This document shows positions 35,081 to 42,643 of a stretch of DNA of 64,000 bases, one piece after another; the first letter of the stretch is position 1; each line of letters begins with the position of its first letter. Made by a program: the position numbers and the translations under genes. The notes under the pieces are model-generated. The model saw only the letters and a list, made by a program, of their open reading frames with translations, ran no database searches and was not told where the DNA came from. The stretch lies in NCBI GenBank assembly GCA_963767645.1, contig CAVYEW010000008.1, positions 310,001 through 374,000 of the forward strand. Reading direction: 5' to 3'. Source of the stretch: DATFDN01 sp963767645. GTDB taxonomy: Bacteria > Pseudomonadota > Alphaproteobacteria > Acetobacterales > Acetobacteraceae.

Positions 35081-35095
35081 CTGAGAGGACAGCCG

Positions 35096-35548
35096 ATGCA
35101 GACCGAGCCCGACATCGCGCGGCGACGCGGCTGGATGGCGGTGCTGGCGCGCGCCGAGGCCGAGGCGATCGCCGCCGGCCTCGGCCAGATCGCGGACTTG
35201 CCAGACTGGAGCGTGCTGCGCGGGCCGGAGAGCGGGCTGGTGATGGTGCGCGGCCGCGCCGGCGGAGGCGGCGCGGCGTTCAACCTGGGCGAGATGTCGG
35301 TCACGCGCTGCACGGTGCGCATCGCCAGCGGAGAGGTCGGGCACGCCTACATCGCCGGCCGCGACCGGCGCCGGGCGGAGCTGGCGGCGGCGGTGGACGC
35401 GCTGATGCAGCGCGCGGATCTGCGCCCGGCCCTGGACCGGGCCGTGATCGCGCCGCTGGCGCGTGCCCAGGCCGCGCAACGCCAGGCGGTGGCGGCGAAG
35501 GCCGCGGCGACGCAGGTGCAGTTCTTCACCATGCGGACGATGCGCTGA
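35096..35548 (+). CDS. phnG: C-P lyase subunit PhnG
   Basis: This 150-residue PhnG subunit has PDIARRRGWMAVLARAE, PESGLVMVRGRAGGGGAAFNLGEM (the glycine-rich region of PhnG) and the terminal ATQVQFFTMRTM block that contacts PhnI. The PhnGHIJ core attaches methylphosphonate to ATP and later cleaves the C-P bond. It opens the operon; its stop overlaps the phnH start as TGATG. An SD-like GAGAGG lies at ~10 bp before the ATG. Confidence 0.92.
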   Translation: MQTEPDIARRRGWMAVLARAEAEAIAAGLGQIADLPDWSVLRGPESGLVMVRGRAGGGGAAFNLGEMSVTRCTVRIASGEVGHAYIAGRDRRRAELAAAVDALMQRADLRPALDRAVIAPLARAQAAQRQAVAAKAAATQVQFFTMRTMR

Positions 35549-36120
35549 TGGCCGCCCCCGACCGCCCCGGCTTCGCCGATCCGGTTGCCGACGCCCAGCA
35601 CTGTTTCCGCGCCGTGCTGGACGCGATGGCGCGTCCAGGGACGATCCGCCAAGCGGGATGTCTCGCGCCCCCGCCGCCGCTCTGTCCCGCCGCGGCTGCG
35701 GTGCTGCTGACGCTCATCGATCACGAAACGCCGCTCTGGCTCGATCCGGCCTTCGAGGCCGCGCGCGGATGGGCGGCGTTCCATTGCGGGGCGGAGTTCG
35801 TGGCGCCGGATGCCGCCGCTTTCCTGCTCACGCCCGATCTTCCCGCGCTTGGCGCGCTCCGCCAGGGCAGCGACGAGACTCCCGAGGAGTCCGCGACGGT
35901 GATCCTGCAGCTGCCGCGCCTCGGCGCCGGCGCGCGCTTTCGCCTCAGCGGCCCCGGCTTGGCTCGTCCGGCCGTGTTTTCGGCCGAGGGCTTGCCATCC
36001 GGCTTCGCCGAGGCATGGACGGCGAATCGCACGGCATTCCCGCTCGGCATCGACCTGATCCTGTGCGCCGGCGCGCAGCTCGCGGCCTTGCCGCGCACGG
36101 TCTCGGTGGAGGCACTCTGA
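35548..36120 (+). CDS. phnH: C-P lyase subunit PhnH
   Basis: This 190-residue PhnH subunit begins ATG 35548 within TGATG with phnG. Motifs GFADPVADAQHCFRAVLDAMARPG, LDPAFEAARGWAAFHCG and the terminal FPLGIDLILCAG are characteristic. PhnH is homodimeric and holds the nucleosidase core together with PhnG, PhnI and PhnJ. Its stop overlaps the phnI ATG by 1 bp (TGATG). Intact and co-directional with the operon. Confidence 0.92.
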   Translation: MAAPDRPGFADPVADAQHCFRAVLDAMARPGTIRQAGCLAPPPPLCPAAAAVLLTLIDHETPLWLDPAFEAARGWAAFHCGAEFVAPDAAAFLLTPDLPALGALRQGSDETPEESATVILQLPRLGAGARFRLSGPGLARPAVFSAEGLPSGFAEAWTANRTAFPLGIDLILCAGAQLAALPRTVSVEAL

Positions 36121-37206
36121 TGGCCTATGTCGCGGTGAAAGGCGGCGAGCGGGCGATCGACGCCGCCCATGCGTGGCTGGCCGAGGAGCGCCGCGGCGAT
36201 TCGGACGGTTCCCGAGCTGTCGCTCGGTCAGATCGAGGGCCAGCTCGGCCGCGCGGTGGACCGGGTGATGGCCGAGGGATCGCTGCGCGACCCCGAGCTT
36301 GCGGCACTCGCCATCAAGCAGGCCCAGGGCGATCTGGTGGAGGCTGCGTTCCTGCTGCGCGCCTACCGCACCACGCTGCCGCGCTTCGCTTCGTCCCTGC
36401 CGCTCGACACTGCGGCAATGATGGTGCGCCGGCGAGTCTCCGCGATCTTCAAGGACCTGCCTGGCGGGCAGATGCTGGGGCCTACCTATGACTACACGCA
36501 CCGCCTGCTGGATTTCGGGCTCGCCGAAGCCGGTGCGCCGCCGCCCGCGCCGACGGCGGAGACCGACGAAAACGCCGCGATGGCGCGCGTGCATGACATT
36601 CTTGGCCAGGAAGGCCTGATCGAGCCAGATGCACCGGAGGAGGGCGAGCCCGGCGACCTGACGCGCCAGCCGCTACACTTCCCCGCCGGGCGCGACCTGC
36701 GCCTGCAAGCCTTGGCGCGCGGCGACGAGGGCTTCCTGCTCGCGCTCGGCTACTCCACTCAGCGCGGCTACGGCGGCACGCATCCATTCGCCGGCGAGAT
36801 CCGCGTCGGCGAGGTCGCGGTGGAGATCGCCCCGGCCGAGCTGGGCTTTGCCATCGACATCGCCGACATCGTCGTGACCGAATGCCAGATGGTGAACCAG
36901 TTCAAGGGCTCGAAGCTTGCTCCCCCGCAATTCACGCGCGGCTACGGGCTGGTGTTCGGCCATTCGGAGCGCAAGGCGATGGCGATGGCACTCGTCGATC
37001 GCGCGATGCGTGCGGCCGAGCTGGGCGAGGACGCGACCGCGCCGGCGCAGGACATCGAGTTCGTGCTGTACCACAGCGATAATGTCGAGGCATCGGGCTT
37101 CGTCGAGCATCTCAAGCTGCCGCACTATGTCGATTTCCAGAGCGAGCTGGAAGCGGTGCGGCGGATGCGCGCGGCGGGCGAGGCGATGGCGGAAGCCGCC
37201 CAATGA
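36120..37206 (+). pseudogene. phnI: C-P lyase subunit PhnI, single +1 frameshift near the N-terminus
   Basis: ATG at 36120 overlaps the phnH stop (TGATG) and encodes MAYVAVKGGERAIDAAHAW. The frame then breaks: after LAEERRGD an extra T at 36200-36201 shifts it, and VPELSLGQIEGQLGRAVDRV continues in the frame ending at 37206. Deleting one base gives a ~361-residue PhnI, the usual size. All downstream motifs (MVRRRVSAIFKDLPGGQMLG, ARGDEGFLLALGYSTQRGYGG, YHSDNVEASGF) are intact. PhnI is the nucleosidase that couples phosphonate to ATP. The downstream genes look functional, so an error or very recent mutation is likely. Confidence 0.87.
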
Positions 37207-38039
37207 ACGGCTACAACTTTGCCTACCTGGACGAGCAAACGAAACGGATGATCCGCCGCGCGCTGCTGAAGGCGGTGGCGATCCCCGGCCATCAGATACC
37301 GTTCGGCTCGCGCGAGATGCCGCTGCCCTACGGCTGGGGCACCGGGGGCATCCAGGTCACGGCCTCGGTGCTCGGCGCGAAGGACGTGCTGAAGGTGATC
37401 GACCAGGGCGCCGACGACACCACCAACGCCGTCTCCATCCGCCGCTTCTTCGCGCGCACCGCCGGGGTGCGCACCACGACGCGCACGGAGGAGGCGACGG
37501 TGATCCAGACCCGTCACCGCATCCCGGAGACCAGGCTGCGCGAAGATCAGATTATCGTCTATCAGGTGCCGCAGCCTGAGCCGCTGTGGCGCCTCGTGCC
37601 GTCGCGCACGGAGACGCGCCGGATGCACGCGCTGGCCGAGTACGGGGTGATGCATGTGCGGCTGTACGAGGACGTGGCGCGGCTCGGGCAGGTGGCGATC
37701 AGCTACGATTATCCGGTGATGGTGAACGACCGCTATCTGACGGCGCCGAGCCCGATCCCGGCTTTCGACAATCCGAAGATGCACATGATGCCCGCGCTCC
37801 AGTTGTTCGGCGCCGGCCGCGAGAAGCGCATCTACGCCGTCCCGCCCTATACCGAGGTGCGCTCGCTCGACTTCGAGGACCATCCATTTCGGCCGAGCCG
37901 CGCCCCGCACGTCTGCGGGCTGTGCGGGGCGACCGACAGCTACCTTGACGAGGTGGTGACGGATGATCACGGAACGCGCCGGTTCGTTTGCTCCGACACC
38001 GATTACTGTGCGGGCCGCCGCGCACGGGTTGGCGAATGA
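37203..38039 (+). CDS. phnJ: C-P lyase radical SAM subunit PhnJ
   Basis: This 278-residue PhnJ has the glycyl-radical region IPGHQIPFGSREMPLPYGWG and the FeS cysteines Cys238, Cys241, Cys263, Cys269 in CGLCGATD and FVCSDTDYC, matching the four cluster/thiyl cysteines of PhnJ. It cleaves the C-P bond, giving methane from methylphosphonate and ribose 1,2-cyclic phosphate 5-phosphate. Its start overlaps the phnI stop by 4 bp (ATGA). The next gene is not phnK but a RidA-like gene, after a 150-bp palindrome-rich spacer. Confidence 0.95.
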   Translation: MNGYNFAYLDEQTKRMIRRALLKAVAIPGHQIPFGSREMPLPYGWGTGGIQVTASVLGAKDVLKVIDQGADDTTNAVSIRRFFARTAGVRTTTRTEEATVIQTRHRIPETRLREDQIIVYQVPQPEPLWRLVPSRTETRRMHALAEYGVMHVRLYEDVARLGQVAISYDYPVMVNDRYLTAPSPIPAFDNPKMHMMPALQLFGAGREKRIYAVPPYTEVRSLDFEDHPFRPSRAPHVCGLCGATDSYLDEVVTDDHGTRRFVCSDTDYCAGRRARVGE

Positions 38040-38050
38040 GCCCGGGCCGT

Positions 38051-38131
38051 CATGCTCGCGAATGCGAGCATCCACGACTTTCTCCCGTGTGCGCGGCAAA
38101 GGTCGTGGATGGTCGCGCCAAGCGCGACCAT
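38051..38131. repeat. Composite palindrome cluster between phnJ and the RidA-like gene
   Basis: Three nested hairpins: ATGCTCGC-GAAT-GCGAGCAT (38052-38071); outer arms ATCCACGAC (38070-38078) and GTCGTGGAT (38102-38110); and TGGTCGCGC-CAA-GCGCGACCA (38110-38130). The arrangement is a cloverleaf-like cruciform with shared CATCCACGA-type joints, as in extragenic palindrome families of alphaproteobacteria. It may mark the boundary of an insertion or act as an mRNA stabiliser/processing site inside the phn operon (inference). Confidence 0.7.
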
Positions 38132-38189
38132 AATGGGTGAGTGACAGGGCTCCGATACCACTGATATCAGCCTTGAAGAGGAGAACATC

Positions 38190-38666
38190 ATGAAGCGACG
38201 CGGTCCTCTTGGTTTGACGGCAGTCGCGCTGATCGGTCTCGCATTCAGCGTATGTATCGGCACCGCGAATGCGCAAGATACCGGGAAAAGGGTTCTTTCG
38301 ACTCCGGATGCTCCAAAGCCAGTTGGCCCTTATTCGCAGGCGGTCCAGGTCGGGAATACCGTATACCTCGCCGGGCAGGTCGCAATCGACCCGAAGAGCA
38401 ATCAACTGATGGCAAGCGCGTCGATCGAGGACCAAACACGGCGTGTTCTCGAAAACCTGAAGGCCGTGCTCGCCGCCGCCGGACTGACGATGGACAACGT
38501 TGTCTCTACGGCGGTCTTCCTCAAGGACATGAACGACTTTGGGAAGATGAACGAAATCTATGCCACTTTCTTCAAAGACGCACCTCCAGCCCGCACGACG
38601 GTCGAAGTGGCTCGCCTGCCGCGCGATATGAAAGTCGAAATTTCGGCGGTCGCAGCGCATCCCTGA
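38190..38666 (+). CDS. Secreted RidA (YjgF/YER057c) family protein
   Basis: This 158-residue protein has a strong AGGAGA SD and a signal peptide (MKRRGPLGLTAVALIGLAFS, cleaved after ANA). The RidA domain follows: KPVGPYSQAVQVGNTVYLAGQ, NLKAVLAAAGLTMDNVV, FLKDMNDFGKMNEIYATFF and a final PARTTVEVARLPRDMKVEISAVA. RidA deaminates reactive enamines/imines; the catalytic Arg is in PPARTTVE. The periplasmic form is less common. It sits between phnJ and phnK, and its TGA overlaps the phnK ATG, so it is translationally coupled. Its GC looks lower than neighbouring genes. Confidence 0.85.
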   Translation: MKRRGPLGLTAVALIGLAFSVCIGTANAQDTGKRVLSTPDAPKPVGPYSQAVQVGNTVYLAGQVAIDPKSNQLMASASIEDQTRRVLENLKAVLAAAGLTMDNVVSTAVFLKDMNDFGKMNEIYATFFKDAPPARTTVEVARLPRDMKVEISAVAAHP

Positions 38667-39457
38667 TGGATGCAATAGCTGCTCGCGACGATACGCTGCT
38701 CAGCGCCCGTGGCCTCGGTCTCGCCTTTGGGAGTATCCCGGCCCTGGTCGATGTGGACGCCGATCTCTGGCCAGGGGAGATGCTCGCCGTGGTGGGCGAA
38801 TCCGGCTCCGGCAAAACCACGCTGCTCAACGTGCTTTCGGGCCACCTCGCGCCGGATCGCGGCACAGTATGGTATCGCGATTCTGCCGGGCATCTGCACG
38901 ACGTGCATGCCATGCCGGCGCCCGCCTTGCGACGCCTGCACCGTTCGGACTGGGGTTTCGTCCGCCAGGACCCGCGCGAAACGCTGCGCATGGGGGTGAG
39001 TGCAGGCGGCAATATCGGCGAGCGACTGATGGCCCAAGGCGCGCGGCATTACGGTCAGATCCGGGCAAAGGCGCTGGACTGGCTGACGCAGGTCGAGATC
39101 GACGCCGCGCGCATCGACGACCTGCCGCGCACCTTCTCGGGCGGAATGCTGCAGCGATTACAGATCGCGCGCGTGCTGGTCACGCATCCCCGGCTGGTGT
39201 TCATGGACGAACCGACAGGCGGGCTTGATGTCTCGGTTCAGGCGCGGCTGCTCGACCTGATCCGCACCCTGGTCGCGCGCTTCGGCATAGCGGCGGTGCT
39301 GGTCACGCACGACATCGCGGTCGCGCGGCTGCTGGCGCAGCGCATCATCGTCATGCGGCGCGGCCGGGTGGTGGAGGCAGGGCTGACCGACCAGGTCCTG
39401 GACGATCCCCGCCACCCCTACACGCAACTGCTAGTGAGCTCGGTGCTCCAGGCGTGA
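38666..39457 (+). CDS. phnK: C-P lyase ABC-type ATPase PhnK
   Basis: This 263-residue ATPase has Walker A GESGSGKTT, a PhnK-typical WYRDSAGHLHDVHAM insert, signature SGGMLQRLQIARVL, Walker B RLVFMDEPTGG and H-loop LVTHDIAVA. PhnK binds the C-P lyase core (PhnJ) and is needed for turnover in vivo, not for transport. The ATG at 38666 lies in TGATG with the RidA-like gene. The next gene, phnL, is 289 bp away across a heavily structured spacer. Confidence 0.92.
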   Translation: MDAIAARDDTLLSARGLGLAFGSIPALVDVDADLWPGEMLAVVGESGSGKTTLLNVLSGHLAPDRGTVWYRDSAGHLHDVHAMPAPALRRLHRSDWGFVRQDPRETLRMGVSAGGNIGERLMAQGARHYGQIRAKALDWLTQVEIDAARIDDLPRTFSGGMLQRLQIARVLVTHPRLVFMDEPTGGLDVSVQARLLDLIRTLVARFGIAAVLVTHDIAVARLLAQRIIVMRRGRVVEAGLTDQVLDDPRHPYTQLLVSSVLQA

Positions 39458-39514
39458 CTGCCCGCGCGGGATCATCTTTCCTCGCCTTCGTTGCCAATCC
39501 GCCTATGCTGTGTT

Positions 39515-39719
39515 ACTGGAGAATCGGAAGGCGGCCTCAAAGCCGCCCTCCGGCCTCCAGTGGGTCAGAGGCGGATCGTGATGGAAACCGTGATCCGCCT
39601 CTTTCCCTACCGGAAGGACAACGCGATGCGCATCGGCATCGGCTCCTCCAGTGGCGGCGATGCCCTTATCGGCCGGGCAAAATGCCCGGTCATCCGGGCC
39701 CGCCGCAAACGGAGTTTGC
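39515..39719 (+). other. Structured intergenic/leader RNA between phnK and phnL
   Basis: Four hairpins occur in ~205 nt. (1) 39515-39561: outer ACTGGAG/CTCCAGT, middle CGGA/TCCG, inner GGCGGC/GCCGCC. (2) 39567-39602: AGAGGCGGATC pairs perfectly with GATCCGCCTCT, followed by TTCCC. (3) 39673-39689: CCGGGCA-AAA-TGCCCGG, whose 3' arm can alternatively pair with CCGGG at 39694-39698. (4) 39705-39719: GCAAAC-GGA-GTTTGC. No convincing ORF; a frame 39491-39733 runs through the stems. It may be a terminator-attenuator or processing element ahead of phnL-phnM2; mutually exclusive pairing at hairpin 3 hints at switching. Confidence 0.6.
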
Positions 39720-39746
39720 CTTGTCTCCCGTGAACGAAGCGTTGAC

Positions 39747-40448
39747 ATGAACCGGCTGATGCTGCGCGCGTCGGGGCTCGACAAGGGCTTCACGCTGCAT
39801 CTGCAAGGAGGGCTGCACATCCGGGTACTCTCGGGCGTGATGCTGGATGTCCATGCCGGGGAGTGCGTGGCGCTCTCCGGCCCGTCCGGAGCGGGGAAGT
39901 CCACGCTGATGCGGTGCCTGTATGGCAACTACCACGCTGATGGCGGGTGCGTGCTGGTCCGCCATCAAGGTGCGATGATCGACATGGCGCGGGCGGATGC
40001 GCGAGCGATCATCGCCATGCGGCGCGAGACGGTCGGCTATGTCAGCCAGTTCCTGCGCGTGGTGCCGCGCGTCGCCACGCGCGATCTGGTCGCGGAACCT
40101 GCCATTCAGCTTGGCGTCCCCCCAGATGCCGCGCGCGCGCAAGCGGAATCGCTGCTGCTGCGCCTCAACATCCCGCGCCGGCTGCATGTCCTGCCGCCGG
40201 CCACCTTCTCCGGCGGCGAGCAGCAGCGCGTGAACCTCGCGCGCGGCTTCGTCGCGGGCCATCCCATCCTGCTGCTCGACGAGCCGACGGCGGCGCTTGA
40301 CGCCGCGAACCGCGCCGTCGTCGTCGAGCTGATCCGCGAGGCAAAGGCCAACGGCGCTGCGATCGTCGGCATCTTTCATGACAGCGAAGTGCGTGCCGCG
40401 GTCGCCGACCGAGAGTTCGAGATGCAGCCGCTCCAGGATGCCGCATGA
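39747..40448 (+). CDS. phnL: C-P lyase ABC-type ATPase PhnL
   Basis: This 233-residue PhnL has Walker A GPSGAGKST, FLRVVPRVATRDLVAEP, signature FSGGEQQRVNLARGF, Walker B HPILLLDEPTAALD and H-loop IFHDSEV. PhnL sits on the PhnK-bound core complex. I use ATG 39747 (MNRLMLRASGL); no strong SD is seen. It overlaps phnM2 by 4 bp (ATGA). The long structured spacer before it suggests separate post-transcriptional control from phnG-K. Confidence 0.9.
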   Translation: MNRLMLRASGLDKGFTLHLQGGLHIRVLSGVMLDVHAGECVALSGPSGAGKSTLMRCLYGNYHADGGCVLVRHQGAMIDMARADARAIIAMRRETVGYVSQFLRVVPRVATRDLVAEPAIQLGVPPDAARAQAESLLLRLNIPRRLHVLPPATFSGGEQQRVNLARGFVAGHPILLLDEPTAALDAANRAVVVELIREAKANGAAIVGIFHDSEVRAAVADREFEMQPLQDAA

Positions 40449-41581
40449 GGGACGAAACGATCATCACCAACGCGGCACTGGTACTGCTCGATGAGATGCG
40501 TCGCGGCACGCTGGTCCTGCGCGGGGGCGCGATCGACGCGATAGAGCCTGGAATCAGCAGCGTGCCGGGTGCGATCAATCTCGCTGGCGACTACCTCATT
40601 CCTGGCGTGGTCGACCTGCACACCGATAATCTTGAGCGCCAGGTGCAGCCGCGCAGCAACGCGCGCTGGCCGTCCCGCTCGGCGTTGATCGCACATGACG
40701 CGCAGTGCGTGGCCGCCGGCGTTACCACCGTCCTGGACGCGCTCTGTCTCGGCGACCTGGGATTCGAGAAGGATCGGGTGCGTACCTTCCGCGAAGGCAT
40801 GGCCGATATCGATGCGCTGTCGGATGCCGGCGTGCTGCGCGCCGAGCACTTCCTGCATCTGCGTTGCGAGGTGCCGGCCGACGATATGTTGTCTTTGTTC
40901 GAGCCGGTCGCAGATCATCCGCGCGTGCGCATGGTCAGCCTAATGGATCACACGCCCGGCGTCGGCCAGTACTTCAATCTCGACTATTACCGCGCGCTGC
41001 GGCGCGGGCTTGGCGCGTCCGACGACGAGATCGAACGCCGTATCGTCGAGCTGCGCGGCAACCGCGCCCGGCTGCGCGGGGCGAATCGGCGGAGGGTGCT
41101 TGCGCGCTTGTTCGGAACGGACATTGCGGTCGCCAGCCATGACGACCGCACCGAGGCCGAGGTGGCGGAGAACGCCGCGGACGGCATCGGCGTGAGCGAG
41201 TTCCCCGTCACCATGGAGGCAGCGCGCGCCGCGAAGGCGGCCGGCATGGCGGTGATCGCCGGCGCGCCGAACGTCGTGCGTGGCGGATCGCATTCCGGCA
41301 ATGTCGCCGCGCTCGACCTGGTCGATGCCGGCGCGGTGGATGCGCTTGCTTCCGACTATGTGCCGAGCAGCCTGGTGGAGGCGGCCTTTCTGTGTGCCCG
41401 GCGCGGGCTGAAGCTGCCTGCCGCCGTCGGGCTGGTCACGGCGGCCCCGGCGCGCATCGCCGGCCTGCAAGACCGGGGACGGATCGAGACGGGGCTGCGC
41501 GCCGATCTCGTGTGGGTGCGGCTGCACGGTGATCTCGCCGTGGTGCGCGCCGCCTGGAGGGCGGGGGAGCGCGTGGCGTGA
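40445..41581 (+). CDS. phnM: PhnM-type diphosphatase (copy 2)
   Basis: This 378-residue amidohydrolase has VDLHTDNLERQVQPRSN (HxD metal site), the LMDHTPGVGQYFNLD block, ASHDDRTEAEV, GAPNVVRGGSHSGN and DYVPSSL. It is the operon-embedded PhnM, directly after phnL (ATGA overlap) and before the 2H-phosphodiesterase (4-bp overlap). It shares the same architecture as copy 1 at 33131, but the lines differ clearly (for example HTDN versus HGDA). It is the more typical PhnM of the two and probably performs the C-P lyase step. Confidence 0.92.
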   Translation: MRDETIITNAALVLLDEMRRGTLVLRGGAIDAIEPGISSVPGAINLAGDYLIPGVVDLHTDNLERQVQPRSNARWPSRSALIAHDAQCVAAGVTTVLDALCLGDLGFEKDRVRTFREGMADIDALSDAGVLRAEHFLHLRCEVPADDMLSLFEPVADHPRVRMVSLMDHTPGVGQYFNLDYYRALRRGLGASDDEIERRIVELRGNRARLRGANRRRVLARLFGTDIAVASHDDRTEAEVAENAADGIGVSEFPVTMEAARAAKAAGMAVIAGAPNVVRGGSHSGNVAALDLVDAGAVDALASDYVPSSLVEAAFLCARRGLKLPAAVGLVTAAPARIAGLQDRGRIETGLRADLVWVRLHGDLAVVRAAWRAGERVA

Positions 41582-42267
41582 CCTGGTCGCCTCAGGCGCG
41601 AATCGCCCTGTTCTATGCACCCGAAACGGATGACCCGCTGTTCGCCGCCGGCGCCACCTGGCTCGGCCGCGACCCCGAAAGCGGGGCTCCGGCGCCGCAT
41701 CCCGATACAGCGGGGATTGCGGCCGTCACCGAGGCGCCGCGCCTCTACGGCTTCCATGCCACGCTGAAGCCGCCGATGCGACTGACGCGAGGCGTGCGGT
41801 GGGAGACGGTGCTCGACGAAGCGGCACGGCTTGCCGCGTCCATCGCACCCTTCGATCTGCCGTTTCTGCACGTAGCCGATCTGCGCGGCTTCCTCGCGCT
41901 GCGCGAGACCGAGCCCTCCGTGCCGCTTCAGGCGCTCTGTGATCTCTGTGTCGCCCACCTCGATCCGTTTCGCGCGCCGCCCGAGCGCACCGAGCTGGAG
42001 CAGCGGCGCCGCGCCGGGCTGTCGAGGACACAGGAGGCGCTGCTGCGCCGTTGGGGCTACCCGTACGTGTTCGGCGACTGGTTCTTCCACATGACGCTCA
42101 CCCGCCGGCTGAGCCTGGAGGAGCGCGAGTTATACATGCCCGCCGCCGAGCACCACTTCGCGCGCGCGCTACTGAAGCCGCGGCGGGTCGCGGATATCTG
42201 CCTGTTCATCCAGCCCGCGCCGGGGGAACCGTTCCTGACCGCGGAGCGGCTGAACCTGCGTGGATGA
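41578..42267 (+). CDS. 2H phosphoesterase superfamily phosphonate protein (DUF1045)
   Basis: This 229-residue protein carries two HxT motifs, His60-Ala-Thr62 in GFHATLKPP and His171-Met-Thr173 in FHMTLTRRL, the 2H phosphoesterase signature. DUF1045 proteins sit at the ends of C-P lyase operons, where PhnP or PhnN may be missing, and are presumed to act on the ribose cyclic phosphate product (known from family context). It starts with GTG 41578, overlapping phnM2 by 4 bp. Here it closes the operon; no phnN, phnP or phnCDE lies in the window. Confidence 0.85.
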   Translation: MTWSPQARIALFYAPETDDPLFAAGATWLGRDPESGAPAPHPDTAGIAAVTEAPRLYGFHATLKPPMRLTRGVRWETVLDEAARLAASIAPFDLPFLHVADLRGFLALRETEPSVPLQALCDLCVAHLDPFRAPPERTELEQRRRAGLSRTQEALLRRWGYPYVFGDWFFHMTLTRRLSLEERELYMPAAEHHFARALLKPRRVADICLFIQPAPGEPFLTAERLNLRG

Positions 42268-42285
42268 GCGCGACCGCCGCCAAGC

Positions 42286-42586
42286 TTACGCCCAATGCGC
42301 CGGCCGCCAGACGTAGCGGCCCTGGCGCGGTGCCCATTGCCAATGGCCCGGCACGTAGCGGCCGTAGTGCGGCCGACGCGGCACGTACCTGCCCCCCGAC
42401 CCAGACATACTGGACACCGTTCCATTGCCAGTGGCCCGGCTCCCAGATGGAGCGGGCGCCTGGAGGCGGCGGGATCGGCTCGAAGCGGGGAGGCGGGACC
42501 GGCGGATAAGGCGGCTGGGCCAGTGCCGGGCCAATGCCCGCGCCGGAAAGGCCGAACAGCAGCGCTCCGACAAACAGCCTTTTCAT
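42286..42586 (-). pseudogene. Small exported YXWGQ-type (Trp/Tyr-rich) protein, +1 frameshift
   Basis: The start at 42586 (a second ATG at 42595 is possible) encodes a signal peptide (MKRLFVGALLFGLSGAGIGP), Pro-rich linker and WEPGHWQWNGVQYVWVGG. The next repeat GRYVPRRPHYGRYVPGHWQW continues only after dropping one base from the six-C run at 42392-42397 (six G on the coding strand). The repaired protein ends WRPAHWA at 42286. Such WxxGHW(x)W repeat proteins are periplasmic/outer-membrane lipoprotein-like of unknown function. Placement downstream of ilvD on the same strand (48 bp) may indicate read-through. The sequence before and after is intact. Confidence 0.75.
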
Positions 42587-42643
42587 GCTCGGCATCCTCG
42601 ATAGTCGCGGATGCGAAATAGCGTCGGGCTGCGCCGACCGAAA

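Noticed and set aside
39491..39733. Small ORF across the phnK-phnL spacer
   Set aside because: It crosses all four hairpins and has no SD or homologous features; the structure explains the sequence better.
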